Shown here: one piece after another, positions 10,768 through 22,329 of the stretch | Numbering within the stretch: the stretch's first letter is position 1 | How the letters are laid out: each line of letters starts with the position of its first letter | Source: Batillaria attramentaria | Lineage: Eukaryota; Mollusca; Gastropoda; Batillariidae | Reading direction: 5' to 3' | Length of the DNA: 64,000 bases | Assembly (NCBI GenBank): GCA_018292915.2 | Contig: JACVVK020000055.1 | Span: 1,575,001-1,639,000 of the forward strand | Notes under the pieces: generated by a model | What the model saw: only the letters and a program-made list of their open reading frames with translations | Told to the model about the DNA's origin: nothing | Databases searched by the model: none | Position numbers and translations under genes: made by a program

Positions 10768-13248
10768 CTTCGTTAATATTGCTTAGTAGGTCTGTTCTCT
10801 CTTTGTGTGCTAATATCTAGAAGGTCTCTTCTCTCTTTGTGTGCTAATATCTAGAAGGTCTGTTCTCTTTTAGTTTGCTAATATCGAGCAGGTCTGTTCT
10901 TTCTTTGTTTGCTAGTATCTAGAAGGTCCATTCTTTCTTTGTCTGTTAATATCTAGAAGGTCTGTTCTTTCTTTGTTTGCTAGTATCTAGAAGGTCCATT
11001 CTTTCTTTGTCTGTTAATATCTAGAAGGTCTGTTCTTTCTTTTTCTGGTAATATCTAGACTGTGTTCTTTCTTTGTTTGCTAATATCTAGAAGGTCTGTT
11101 CTTTCTTTTTCTGGTAATATCTAGACTGTGTTCTTTCTTTGTTTGCTAATATCTAGAAGGTCCATTCTTTCTTTGTCTGTTAATATCTAGAAGGTCTGTT
11201 CTTTCTTTGTCTGTTAATATCTAGAAGGTCTGTTCTTTCTTTGTCTGTTAATATCTAGAAGGTCTGTTCTTTCTTTGTCTGGTAATATCTAGAAGGTCTG
11301 TTCTTTCTTTTTCTGGTAATATCTAGACTGTGTTCTTTCTTTGTTTGCTAATATCTAGAAGGTCTGTTCTTTCTTTTTCTGGTAATATCTAGACTGTGTT
11401 CTTTCTTTGTTTGCTAATATCTAGAAGGTCTGTTCTTTCTTTTTTTGGTAATATCTAGACTGTGTTCTTTCTTTGTTTGCTAATATCTAGAAGGTCTGTT
11501 CTTTCTTTTTCTGGTAATATCTAGACTGTGTTCTTTCTTTGTTTGCTAATATCTAGAAGGTCTGTTCTTTCTTTTTCTGGTAATATCTAGACTGTGTTCT
11601 TTCTTTGTTTGCTAATATCTAGAAGGTCCGTTCTTTCCTTGTCTGCTAATATCTAGAAGGTCTGTTCTTTCTTTGTCTGGTAAAATCTAGAAGGTCTGTT
11701 CTTTCTTTGTCTGTTAATATCTAGAAGGTCTGTTCTTTCTTTGTCTGGTAATATCTAGAAGGTCTGTTCTTTCTTTTTCTGGTAATATCTAGACTGTGTT
11801 CTTTCTTTGTTTGCTAATATCTAGAAGGTCTGTTCTTTCTTTTTCTGGTAATATCTAGACTGTGTTCTTTCTTTGTCTGGTAATATCTAGAAGGTCTGTT
11901 CTTTCTTTGTCTGGTAATATCTAGAAGGTCTGTTCTTTCTTTGTCTGTTAATATCTAGAAGGTCTGTTCTTTCTTTGTCTGGGAATATCTAGGTCTGTTC
12001 TTTCTTTGTCTGGTAAAATCTAGAAGGTCTGTTCTTTCTTTGTCTGTTAATATCTAGAAGGTCTGTTCTTTCTTTGTCTGGTAATATCTAGAAGGTCTGT
12101 TCTTTCTTTTTCTGGTAATATCTAGACTGTGTTCTTTCTTTGTTTGCTAATATCTAGAAGGTCTGTTCTTTCTTTTTCTGGTAATATCTAGACTGTGTTC
12201 TTTCTTTGTCTGGTAATATCTAGAAGGTCTGTTCTCTCTTTGTTTGCTAATATCTAGAAGGTCTGTTCTTTCTTTTTCTGGTAATATCTAGACTGTGTTC
12301 TTTCTTTGTTTGCTAATATCTAGAAGGTCTGTTCTTTCTTTTTCTGGTAATATCTAGACTGTGTTCTTTCTTTGTTTGCTAATATCTAGAAGGTCCGTTC
12401 TTTCCTTGTCTGCTAATATCTAGAAGGTCTGTTCTTTCTTTGTCTGGTAAAATCTAGAAGGTCTGTTCTTTCTTTGTCTGTTAATATCTAGAAGGTCTGT
12501 TCTTTCTTTGTCTGGTAATATCTAGAAGGTCTGTTCTTTCTTTTTCTGGTAATATCTAGACTGTGTTCTTTCTTTGTTTGCTAATATCTAGAAGGTCTGT
12601 TCTTTCTTTTTCTGGTAATATCTAGACTGTGTTCTTTCTTTGTCTGGTAATATCTAGAAGGTCCGTTCTTTCCTTGTCTGCTAATATCTAGAAGGTCTGT
12701 TCTTTCTTTGTCTGTTAATATCTAGAAGGTCTGTTCTTTCTTTGTCTGGTAATATCTAGAAGGTCTGTTCTTTCTTTGTCTGGTAAAATCTAGAAGGTCT
12801 GTTCTTTCTTTGTCTGTTAATATCTAGAAGGTCCGTTCTTTCTTTGTCTGCTAATATCTAGAAGGTCTGTTCTTTCTTTTTCTGGTAATATCTAGACTGT
12901 GTTCTTTCTTTGTTTGCTAATATCTAGAAGGTCTGTTCTTTCCTTGTCTGCTAATATCTAGACTGTGTTCTTTCTTTGTCTGCTAATATCTAGAAGGTCT
13001 GTTCTTTCTTTGTCTGCTAATATCTAGAAGGTCTGTTCTTTCTTTGTCTGTTAATATCTAGAAGGTCTGTTCTTTCTTTGTCTGGTAATATCTAGAAGGT
13101 CTGTTCTTTCTTTGTCTGGTAATATCTAGAAGGTCTGTTCTTTCTTTGTCTGGTAATATCTAGAAGGTCTGTTCTCTCTTAATTTGCTAATGTCTAGAAG
13201 GTCCGATCTTTCCTTGTCTGCTGATATCTAGAAGGTCTGCTCTTTCTT
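10768..13248. repeat. 34/32-bp minisatellite array (~2.5 kb)
   Basis: More than 70 head-to-tail units of CTAGAAGGTCTGTTCTTTCT plus TTGTCTGGTAATAT (34 bp), mixed with a shorter variant starting CTAGACTGTGTTC (32 bp). Long and short units alternate in blocks, and a ~767-bp segment is itself repeated. Edge units at both ends are more diverged. Stop codons occur in all frames of most units; no gene is present. Confidence 0.97.
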
Positions 13249-13654
13249 TGTCTTTTACTTTCGTAGGAAGTGCGACAAACGTACAGGACACGAGTATCTG
13301 CAAGACATCGGACAAAGGCCGGGTTGAGATCAGGCGTATTTTTGCACTCGTGAGAAGATTGCCCGTTTAGAATGAACAGCCAGAACGTGCAAATCGGGGG
13401 CGATCTCCGGGCTATGTGCTTCACAGCAGAAGCAATCATCTTGATGATCGTCATCAGTTGCGTAAGCTCACCTCCGGGCTGCGAAGTGAGGATGTGTTTG
13501 CTGAAAACGATACATGGAGAAGATACACATTAGCACAAGCTGAACTTTCTCAGATTCCTATGCAGCCTGCACGACCTTGTTCGCTGATTCCCATTTGACC
13601 CGTGTGAGTTCAAAGATGAAGCGCCGTTTTCATCTGACAGAAACCTACAGCGGG

Positions 13655-14048
13655 GCGGTCGGTGGTCTAGTGGTTAAGAGACTTGTCACCAATGCGAGAG
13701 GTCACGGGTTCGAGCCCCACTCGGGGCAAAGAATTTTTCCTTCTCGTATGTGGCACCGTTCATTCGGGCCGATCGTCGGGGGTTCTCTCCGGGTACTCCG
13801 GCTTCCTCCCCCTCTGCCTTGGAAATGTTCAGCCCACCAAGTTTGAAAAATAAATGCATATCTAAATTCCGAAATTTCAATAGCTGAGCTGACCCTTCGC
13901 ACCACGTGATTGTAATACGTTTATGTCCTGTGTGTGAGAGAATGCGTGTGATTCACGTGAGCGTGCGTGTTGGGTTTAGCTCGCGGCGCTTTGAGCCAAA
14001 TATTTGGGATAAAGCGCCTATATTAATGCGATTATAATAATAATAATA
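13655..14048 (+). mobile_element. SINE A, full length
   Basis: Best-preserved copy. The tRNA-like head has an A box (GGTGGTCTAGTGGTTAAGAG) and B box (GGTCACGGGTTCGAGCCCC). The body follows (GGCACCGTTCATTCGGGCCG, GGGTACTCCGGCTTCC, GATTCACGTGAGCGTGCGTG), then a 3' hairpin-like CGGCGCTTTGAGCC...GATAAAGCGCC and an (ATT/ATA)n tail. The tail type suggests mobilisation by a CR1/L2-like LINE (inference). Confidence 0.92.
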
Positions 14049-14469
14049 ATTACTTGTCCAGGGAGAAAGCATACAGACCTTGTCAAGTCAGACCAAGCGT
14101 AATGAAATTGTTATGTAAGCTACTTCTCCCTCCCCGTTCCCCTCCCACCCACCGCTCTACACCTCCCCCCCCCCCCAATCCTGCATCTCATATATCTCTT
14201 ATCATGTATCCCCCAAAGTCTAGTTCCGTTCATTCTCAACACAAGGAGAACAAAAGCAACAAAAGCTACGACAAACATGATTCGAAGTTCTTCGGGTTTT
14301 GTTGCTGCTGACGTGGTTGTTGTTCTAATGATTGAATATTGCGCCCTGTTCTGCAGTTTTGTGGAGTTTCTTCCGATGGCCTCATGGATCATGAACCACG
14401 AATAACCCCAGTTCCTCCGCCTATACCAGGTTGTCGCGAAGTGGCTGTGCTGTAGTGACGCACCGAGTG

Positions 14470-14619
14470 GGAGTCGTGGTGAAGTGGTAACGATTTGTGA
14501 CGCGGGGAGCAAGTCTGTTGTAAGGAGGTTTGAGGTGGGGGTTATTTACTACCGCCTGTAATGTGCCCTGGACTCTATAAGGTCTGGAAGGGCTGTCCAG
14601 GCTAACCATATGGCCACTT

Positions 14620-14660
<41 letters not shown>

Positions 14661-14680
14661 GTTGTTGTTGTTGTTGAAAA
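14470..14680. repeat. (TG)n(GTT)n compound microsatellite with weak tRNA-like flank
   Basis: (TG)n at 14623-14658 followed by six GTT units. The left flank (about 14470-14535, GTCGTGGTGAAGTGGTAACG) is weakly tRNA-like and may be the head of another SINE, but no second copy was seen. Confidence 0.6.
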
Positions 14681-15301
14681 TGTTTTAAGACTTTCGAAAT
14701 GACATTGTTGTTGACCCTTCCCCGGATAAGCGAAAGCCTTGAGCATAAACGGATGCCGGGGGGGGGGGGGGAGGGAAGAGACGATGGTAGACAGTCAAGT
14801 CGTGAGTGCGATTCCTGGCTGAGAGTGAAAAGGTTTTGCTGGATTGTTCCTTCCTTGTGCCATCTTTGAAAACGCGCTCACGAAACGGACGCCAGCACTC
14901 TCTTCCCCTTCCTCCGCAACCTATTTCCCAATGTTTTGCACCCGAAGCGCTGTTCTAGCGACAAAAACACATATCAATCAGATGCGCGGCATTATCGGTT
15001 TGGGCGGAACAAGAAACCTACCATCAAAAACAGACACAACACTTTAGATTGATTAAACCCCCCACGCCTTGCCACATGCTGCACGTGTTGCACCCACCCT
15101 GTCGGGTCTGCTTTTACCACGTGACTGTGAGGCGCCTGGCAATAATGAACAGCATCACGCAGGTAACCAGAGCCCGGGCATATAGAGTTACGCGTTACGT
15201 CATTGAAACGTGCATGGCGGGCGGCCACGTTCTTTTCATTTGAGGAGCGTTTGTTTTGTCCGCCAGCTGTCCGCCAGGTATCCATGCTATCTCTGTTATC
15301 C

Positions 15302-15388
15302 TGGGTCCGTATGTAATAGTCGAGGTTAGGGTTTTCGTCCTGGGTTAGGGTCGAACCTCGAACTAAACTAGCTCTAGGGTTAAATTTT

Positions 15389-15445
<57 letters not shown>

Positions 15446-15620
15446 AATCAAGAAGCGGGCCCATTCCAGCAAGGTGCCTAAGCCGTTATAGAAGGATTTT
15501 TTTTCTTTCTTTCTTCGCTTCCTTTTGTATATAATTTTGCTTTTGGGTTTCTTTTGTCCTAGTCTGGGTTAGGCCCGTAGCCGTGGGTTAAATTAACCTC
15601 GACTTTTACATACCGGCCCT
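15302..15620. mobile_element. MITE M1, copy 1 (with internal (TG)n expansion)
   Basis: Inverted termini GGGTCCGTATGTAATAGTCG and TTTTACATACCGGCCCT. The interior shares AACTAGCTCTAGGGTTAAAT, CAGCAAGGTGCC and CGTTATAGAAGGATTTTT with 30509-30795 and 45541-45798, in reverse orientation. A ~50-bp (TG)n run at about 15393-15441 is private to this copy. Confidence 0.85.
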
Positions 15621-16253
15621 AGCCAGCACGTGTACCACGTGATACGCAAAGTCAGTGAAAGAGCTCTATAGTGTACTGAGAAAGACCGCGCGCACGTTTT
15701 TTTTTTTTTTTTTTTAATGCGGCGTGATACGATCTTTCTCCCTACAGATACATTACGCCACTACCGCTCAGAACGTGACAAGATGTTGCGGGAGTGCGAC
15801 ATTTGTATGCTAAAAATGCTTGGTTGGATGTTTGCATGTTGGGCGTCCCATTTCCTGAGTATGTACGGGTGATGTCAAAAACGAGTGGCTGGCTTTTTGA
15901 AGTAATAACTAATTCTGCACCACTAGGACTATAGTCGTGACAAGATTTCAGTCCCCACTGTTGTTCTACAACTAACAGTAGCAGTGTGCGAAATCTTCGT
16001 TCTGTTCCACCCTTGCCAGCGGTTACCAGGTTTCTTGGAGTGAGCTCTCTTTGAAACGGTTTCTGTTTTCGCTGGTTACCGGTGTTTTCTTTTTCGTGTG
16101 GTTTATACGGTAAAAGGAATGACCAACAGAAGGCGACTTGGTGTCACCTCCGGGGCTCCAGACAGCTAGCGTCAGACATATGATGGTAGTGTCAGTACAG
16201 AAAGGGTTAACGTCTGTTTACACAACAAATGATGTGATGTCAAAGACGAGGAT

Positions 16254-16393
16254 CCTGGGCGGGGCCATGGGCGGGGCAACGAGGAAAAAGACATCACAAA
16301 CTGATGACTCCCCGCCGGGATTCGAACTCACATCCCGAGCATTGAATGTCCAACGCTCCTACCAGCTCCGCTGCCTGAGCTCCACTTACGATT
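16254..16393 (-). mobile_element. SINE B, minus-strand copy in array
   Basis: Reverse complement gives a tRNA-like head (about 16385-16310, with GAGCATTGAATGTCCAACGC on the plus strand) and body GGGGCAACGAGGAAAAAGAC. It has lost its 3' tail. Confidence 0.7.
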
Positions 16394-16449
16394 AGGGGAT
16401 ACTTGGTGGAAAAGGACGTTAAACTCTCGAAAACCCACCCTCCTCTCAT
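16394..16449 (+). mobile_element. SINE B 3' tail fragment
   Basis: GGTGGAAAAGGACGTTAAAC then CTCGAAAACCCACCC, the plus-strand 3' end of SINE B, joined directly to the head of the minus-strand copy. Confidence 0.7.
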
Positions 16450-16629
16450 GATTAGGCGAGCCGGGATAGCCGAGCGGTAGAGTGTTGGACTTTCAGTGCT
16501 GGGATCGTGCGTTCGAATCCCGGCTGGGGCCTAATAATTATTTCCACTGGCCTTTTGCTCTTTGCACCGTCTTCGATAACACCCATATGTGGTGAAAAAG
16601 GCCGTTGAACCCTCAAACACCCACCCGCT
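16450..16629 (+). mobile_element. SINE B, full length
   Basis: GAGCCGGGATAGCCGAGCGG head with B box GCGTTCGAATCCCGG, body and CACCCACCC tail. The flanks CTCCTCTCATGATTA and CTCCTCTTATGATTA differ at one base and look like a 15-bp target-site duplication. Confidence 0.85.
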
Positions 16630-16647
16630 CCTCTTATGATTATGGGG

Positions 16648-16830
16648 GAGTCGGGTGACTCAACCTGTGGAGCTTCGGTGTCGAGATGAGGATGTCGAAG
16701 ATTTGAACCCTGACATGGTCAAAACTGATCTGTACAGGCTGCCCCCAACCTTGAAATCACACATTCGGTGGAAAACAAGACTTGAACTCTTAAAACCCCA
16801 TGCAAAAATCGCAATTTTACTTGAAATCTT
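16648..16830 (+). mobile_element. SINE D-like degenerate copy
   Basis: GGGAGTCGGGTGACTCAACC head with B-box-like GATTTGAACCCTGAC, followed by a degenerate SINE B-like tail (GGTGGAAAACAAGACTTGAA). A further tail scrap (GAGTTAAACATCAG, ACCAACCACCC) is at about 17005-17032. Confidence 0.55.
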
Positions 16831-17382
16831 ACGAGAAGCCACTTCCACTATTATGCAATCTGCAGCGGTCTCGGACCTACCGGGGATGGCCCACGCCTTG
16901 CGTAATAGTGGCCTGAAGTGGCTCCTACTGATGATAAGTGGCTTGTTCTTTTTAACCAGTCTTATCATATAGCGAGCAGGAGGTGGCCCGGGGCTCGGGC
17001 TCTTGGGAGTTAAACATCAGAACAACCAACCACCCTCAATATCCTTACGCATAACCAGAGGGCGCTGTACTCCACATGACGCTGTACACTGTGGTGATCT
17101 GAGTGGAAACGAACACGCATTAAGCCCCGTGTTTGAACTGTCGGGTGTTGATCGGCTAATCTCCCGTCATCAGGTCTAGCTGTGCGGCCCGCATACAATA
17201 ACGGCATCCAAGTTATGGGTGTGACATTAACACACATGGCAATCAGACAAGAAAGGCGTGTTTCCCTACAGTCGCTGCCACTCAATATATGCCTAATTTC
17301 CCGACAATTGCCAGGCACTTTTCCAATATAGCGATCGGCAATGATGTTCTCCGTCTCGTCTTCTCAAAGCGTAAAACACACT

Positions 17383-18822
17383 GCTAGTGTAGTCATGTGC
17401 TGTAGCTAACTGCCCACTACATGGGCGACTGGAAGGAAATAGTGAAGGGATGCAGCTAGTGTAGTCATGTGCTGTAGCTAACTGCCCACTACATGGGCGA
17501 CTGGAAGGAAATAGTGAAGGGATGCAGCTAGTGTAGTCATGTGCTGTAGCTAACTGCCCACTACATGGGCGACTGGAAGGAAATAGTGAAGGGATGCAGC
17601 TAGTGTAGTCATGTGCTGTAGCTAACTGCCCACTACATGGGCGACTGGAAGGAAATAGTGAAGGGATGCAGCTAGTGTAGTCATGTGCTGTAGCTAACTG
17701 CCCACTACATGGGCGACTGGAAGGAAATAGTGAAGGGATGCAGCTAGTGTAGTCATGTGCTGTAGCTAACTGCCCACTACATGGGCGACTGGAAGGAAAT
17801 AGTGAAGGGATGCAGCTAGTGTAGTCATGTGCTGTAGCTAACTGCCCACTACATGGGCGACTGGAAGGAAATAGTGAAGGGATGCAGCTAGTGTAGTCAT
17901 GTGCTGTAGCTAACTGCCCACTACATGGGCGACTGGAAGGAAATAGTGAAGGGATGCAGCTAGTGTAGTCATGTGCTGTAGCTAACTGCTCACTACATGG
18001 GCGACTGGAAGGAAATAGTGAAGGGATGCAGCTAGTGTAGTCATGTGCTGTAGCTAACTGCCCACTACATGGGCGACTGGAAGGAAATAGTGAAGGGATG
18101 CAGCTAGTGTAGTCATGTGCTGTAGCTAACTGCCCACTACATGGGCGACTGGAAGGAAATAGTGAAGGGATGCAGCTAGTGTAGTCATGTGCTGTAGCTA
18201 ACTGCTCACTACATGGGCGACTGGAAGGAAATAGTGAAGGGATGCAGCTAGTGTAGTCATGTGCTGTAGCTAACTGCCCACTACATGGGCGACTGGAAGG
18301 AAATAGTGAAGGGATGCAGCTAGTGTAGTCATGTGCTGTAGCTAACTGCCCACTACATGGGCGACTGGAAGGAAATAGTGAAGGGATGCAGCTAGTGTAG
18401 TCATGTGCTGTAGCTAACTGCTCACTACATGGGCGACTGGAAGGAAATAGTGAAGGGATGCAGCTAGTGTAGTCATGTGCTGTAGCTAACTGCCCACTAC
18501 ATGGGCGACTGGAAGGAAATAGTGAAGGGATGCAGCTAGTGTAGTCATGTGCTGTAGCTAACTGCCCACTACATGGGCGACTGGAAGGAAATAGTGAAGG
18601 GATGCAGCTAGTGTAGTCATGTGCTGTAGCTAACTGCTCACTACATAAGCGACTGGAAGGAAATAGTGAAGGGATGCAGCTAGTGTAGTCATGTGCTGTA
18701 GCTAACTGCCCACTACATGGGCGACTGGAAGGAAATAGTGAAGGGATGCAGCTAGTGTAGTCATGTGCTGTAGCTAACTGCCCACTACATGGGCGACTGG
18801 AAGGAAATAGTGAAGGGATGCA
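17383..18822. repeat. 72-bp minisatellite, exactly 20 units
   Basis: 1440 bp, 20 near-identical units starting GCTAGTGTAGTCATGTGCTG. Since 72 is divisible by three and one frame lacks stops, a 527-codon minus-strand frame (24-residue repeat CIPSLFPSSRPCSGQLATAH...) spans it. The few differences between units all change the amino acid (G to E, P to L), and no start context or flanking exons are evident, so I read it as non-coding. A T variant recurs every third unit. Confidence 0.98.
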
Positions 18823-18904
18823 GCATGGCATAAATGTGTGGGGGGTTATTATAGAACTAAATTGGCCAACATTCACACTGTTTTATCATAGCCATCCCAT
18901 ATCA

Positions 18905-19022
18905 ATGCTAGAGTCGTGAATGCGAGGCCAAACATTTGTGCTTGTTATTTTCTCGTTGCCGGGTCTTTGGTATCACTCATACGTGCTGGAAGAGGACACT
19001 ATACCAACCATCACAACCAACC
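18905..19022 (+). mobile_element. SINE B, 5'-truncated
   Basis: Starts in the B-box region (GAGTCGTGAATGCGAGGCC), then TTCTCGTTGCCGGGTCTTTG, the GTGCTGGAAGAGGACAC block and an ACCAACC-type tail. It runs directly into the (TC)n(AC)n(TC)n tract. Confidence 0.75.
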
Positions 19023-19023
19023 A

Positions 19024-19165
<142 letters not shown>

Positions 19166-19237
19166 TGAAAATTAATCATTGTTTGCTTAAATCACTTCCG
19201 TTGGAAAATGCAGTTCGTTCGTTTAATAAAAACGTTT

Positions 19238-19287
<50 letters not shown>

Positions 19288-19513
19288 GGCGGGGGTGGTG
19301 TGTTTTCAGGAAGCGGCGCAGTGTTAAGCAAAACGGTTTAGCATATTTATTCATGAGTGAATGGTTTCCTTTTGTCCAGAGACAAATACAGTTTGTACCC
19401 ACGCCTCAAAACAGCCCCCCGGTGACACAGTATTCCCGGACATTCTCTTCCCAGACATGACGCGGCGACGAAATGTCTCCTCAGAAAGGAGGTTACACCT
19501 CAGCGCTGGAGCA

Positions 19514-19533
19514 GTGTGTGTGTGTGTGTGTGT

Positions 19534-19594
<61 letters not shown>

Positions 19595-19720
19595 CTCGCG
19601 CTCGTGACAAAGCGCGAGTCTCTGTGTGTCTCGGGACAAAAGCCTAAGGCACAAAAATCTTGAGGGCACATCGTAAACAAAACTAAAACTATCTCTTAGT
19701 ATTCGCCTCCAAGTGTAGTC
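19514..19720. repeat. Dispersed repeat R2, copy 1
   Basis: (GT)n to 19586 leading into GCGCGCGCTCGCGCTCG, AAAGCGCGAGTC, GACAAAAGCC, AAAAATCTTGAGGGCACA and TATCTCTTAG. The same order occurs at 57000-57155, also entered from (GT)n. Probably the end of an unidentified transposable element. Confidence 0.75.
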
Positions 19721-19988
19721 TGGGCTACCCATGTGTCTTCGTGGACTCCACCTCCTGAGGGTTACGTGGTCTACTTCGAGTGAAGCTGTATTCCGCGTTC
19801 ACTCCGCAGCCAAGTTTGAAACAGCTACTGAGCATGACGCCAAGAACAGACGGTCAATTTATATTTTGTCATATTAGATGTCAATTTCGTCGCTCGACAA
19901 AGTAAAGTAAAGGTCGACTACTTGCGTTTATATCATCCTCTTCTTTAGCAAAAAAAAAAAAAAAAGTGGAAGCAACCCCTCTCGTCAA

Positions 19989-20189
19989 TGAGAGAGAGAG
20001 AGAGAGAGAGAGAGTGCGCGTACCCTCCTTACACGGCGCTTCATTTTGGTTACATGAAACCGGTATTGGAAAAACTTTCTCTCTTTTTAGCGGCCGGCGG
20101 CAAACACCCTTCGCTGGAGCTATTCAGCTCAAAAGCGCGCCAAATTAGTTAAGGTCGAAATAATCAATGGGGGCTGAGTTTGAATCGGA

Positions 20190-20236
<47 letters not shown>
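19989..20236. repeat. Two (GA)n microsatellites
   Basis: GA runs at 19989-20014 and 20192-20236, with unremarkable sequence between. Confidence 0.95.
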
Positions 20237-20240
<4 letters not shown>

Positions 20241-20477
20241 GAGTCTGATGCATAAAAAGAGACTAGATTAGTCCAAAGACTTACCGCTAGTCTCAGACTT
20301 ATTCCGGCGGGTGAATGATCAGCTGGTTAAATCTCTGAAATAGTCGTCAACTTGCCTTAGTCTCCTTTTGTGCATCGCGTGGATTAATAATGTAGTACTC
20401 TTTTAACGGACTTACTTAAACGGACTAATTCCAATTTATGTTTTGAAACAGTTTGAGTACTCCTGTACGTTAAAAAT

Positions 20478-20757
20478 ATTATGTGGATGATCACACGGCC
20501 GGCACCGCAGGTGCCGTAGTTCCCGGGCTAGATTAATGCCGGAATATTTAAGGACAGGAAGCGCGGAATGCGGCCCTGTCAAGCAGTCTCAAACCACATG
20601 AACCTGCACAGCATCACCATACCATCATCCGCAACCTCATCATCAATCATACAATCATAAATATTCTCACTTTCCGAGCCCTCCTTAGATTCCACAACTG
20701 ACCTAGGAGGAATACCACAGGAACCGGCAAAGAGTTGAGACAGGAAGAAAAACGTCT
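20478..20757 (+). mobile_element. SINE C, 5'-truncated
   Basis: Begins just before the palindromic core (GGCCGGCACCGCAGGTGCCG), continues with GAAGCGCGGAATGCGGCCCT, an ATCATCATC-type zone and the 3' block up to GGCAAAGAG and an A/G-rich tail. The tRNA head is missing, as expected for incomplete reverse transcription. Confidence 0.8.
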
Positions 20758-21042
20758 TGCACTAGAGCTCAGTCTCTTACTAGTCTAGTCTATTTCTATG
20801 CATCAGACCAGTCTGTGTGATGGATTTGTAGGTGACGTCAGTATTGTGGGTGACGTCAGTCAGCCGGAATATTCTCTCATCTTTCTAACATATGACGGGG
20901 AAAAATCCGGATTTGAAGGGAAAGGGGTTAACGACTGTTTGAACGGGACAACCAAACATGCAAAAATACTCCCTAAACAGATTTCACATGCCAATTGTCC
21001 AAACGATTTTCTGATTAATAATAGTGCACCGACAGCACGTTT

Positions 21043-21043
<1 letters not shown>

Positions 21044-21119
<76 letters not shown>
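21044..21119. repeat. (CA)n microsatellite
   Basis: About 76 bp of pure CA. Confidence 0.97.
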
Positions 21120-21121
<2 letters not shown>

Positions 21122-21394
21122 CCTCCAGTCGAACTTGGATCGCCCATAAAGCACCCGTGAGCACATATGTTTTTTTAACATATCTGTTGATTTGTGCCAG
21201 TGAATACACAGTTGTGGAGGCCGATTCTCGTGGGTTTTCTATTTTTCCATACGTTAGCTGTCCGGAAAGAAAACACATGCTTCTGACATTTTTGAAGAAT
21301 TGTTCCGTCTTCCGCAAGAACGACATCGGTTAAATTCAGTCTGTTTGGTTTCGTGTGTTTGTTGAAAGCAAATTTATTTATACAGTTTCTTGGT

Positions 21395-22298
21395 ATGAAT
21401 TTGGCGGCAGTCAAAACAATGTATTTATACAGTTTGTGGGTATAGGCATATGGCGGCAGTCAAAGCAATGTAGTTATACAGTTTGTGGGTAGGCATATGG
21501 CGGCAGTCAAAACAATGTATTTATACATTTTGTGGGTAGGCATATGGCGGCAGTCAAAGCAATGTATTTATACAGTTTGTGGGTATAGGCATATGGCGGC
21601 AGTCAAAGCAATGTACTTATACAGTTTGTGGGTAGGCATATGGCGGCAGTCAAAGCACTGTACTTATACAGTTTGTGGGTAGGCATATGGCGGCAGTCAA
21701 AGCAATGTGTTTATACAGTTTGTGGGTAGGCATATGGCGGCAGTCAAACCACTGTACTTATACAGTTTGTGGGTAGGCATATGGCGGCAGTCAAAGCAAT
21801 GTAGTTACACAGTTTGTGGGTAAGCATATGGCGGCAGTCAAAGCAATGTATTTATACAGTTTGTGGGTAGGCATATGGCGGCAGTCAAAGCAATGTGTTT
21901 ATACAGTTTGTGGGTAGGCATATGGCGGCAGTCAAAGCAATGTACTTATACAGTTTGTGGGTAGGCATATGGCGGCAGTCAAAGCAGTGTAGTTACACAG
22001 TTTCTTGGTACGCATATGGCGGCAGTCAAAACAATGCTGTTGAGGCATATGGCGGCAGTCAAAACAATGCATATACAGGTTTTGGGGATGCACATGGCGG
22101 CAGTCAAAACAATGCAGTTATACAGGTTCTGGGGAGGCATATGGCGGCAGTCAAAACAATGCAGTTATACAGGTTCTGGGGAGGCATCTGGCGGCAGTCA
22201 AAACAATGTGGTTAGACAGGTTCTGTGGAGGCATCTGGCGGCAGTCAAAACAATGTAGTTATACAGTTTCTTGGTAGGCACATGGCAGCAGTCAAAAC
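21395..22298. repeat. 47-bp minisatellite
   Basis: About 19 units containing GGCATATGGCGGCAGTCAAA, GCAATGTA and TATACAGTTTGTGGGTA. Units in the last third have diverged (ACAGGTTCTGGGGAGGCATC) and some are shortened. The MAAVKTM-type frames are shadows. Confidence 0.95.
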
Positions 22299-22329
22299 AA
22301 GTGTGCAACAAGGAAACCAAGCTGAAATT

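Noticed and set aside
10768..13248. Possible CRISPR-like array
   Set aside because: Units are contiguous with no unique spacers, and the context is eukaryotic.
15302..15620. TTAGGG-like bases (GGTTAGGG) as telomeric remnant
   Set aside because: Only isolated GTTAGGG occurrences, and they belong to the MITE M1 sequence shared with two other loci.
17293..18876. 527-codon minus-strand ORF with a 24-residue repeat
   Set aside because: It is the read-through of a 72-bp minisatellite. Unit differences are all amino-acid changing, and there is no start context or flanking coding sequence.
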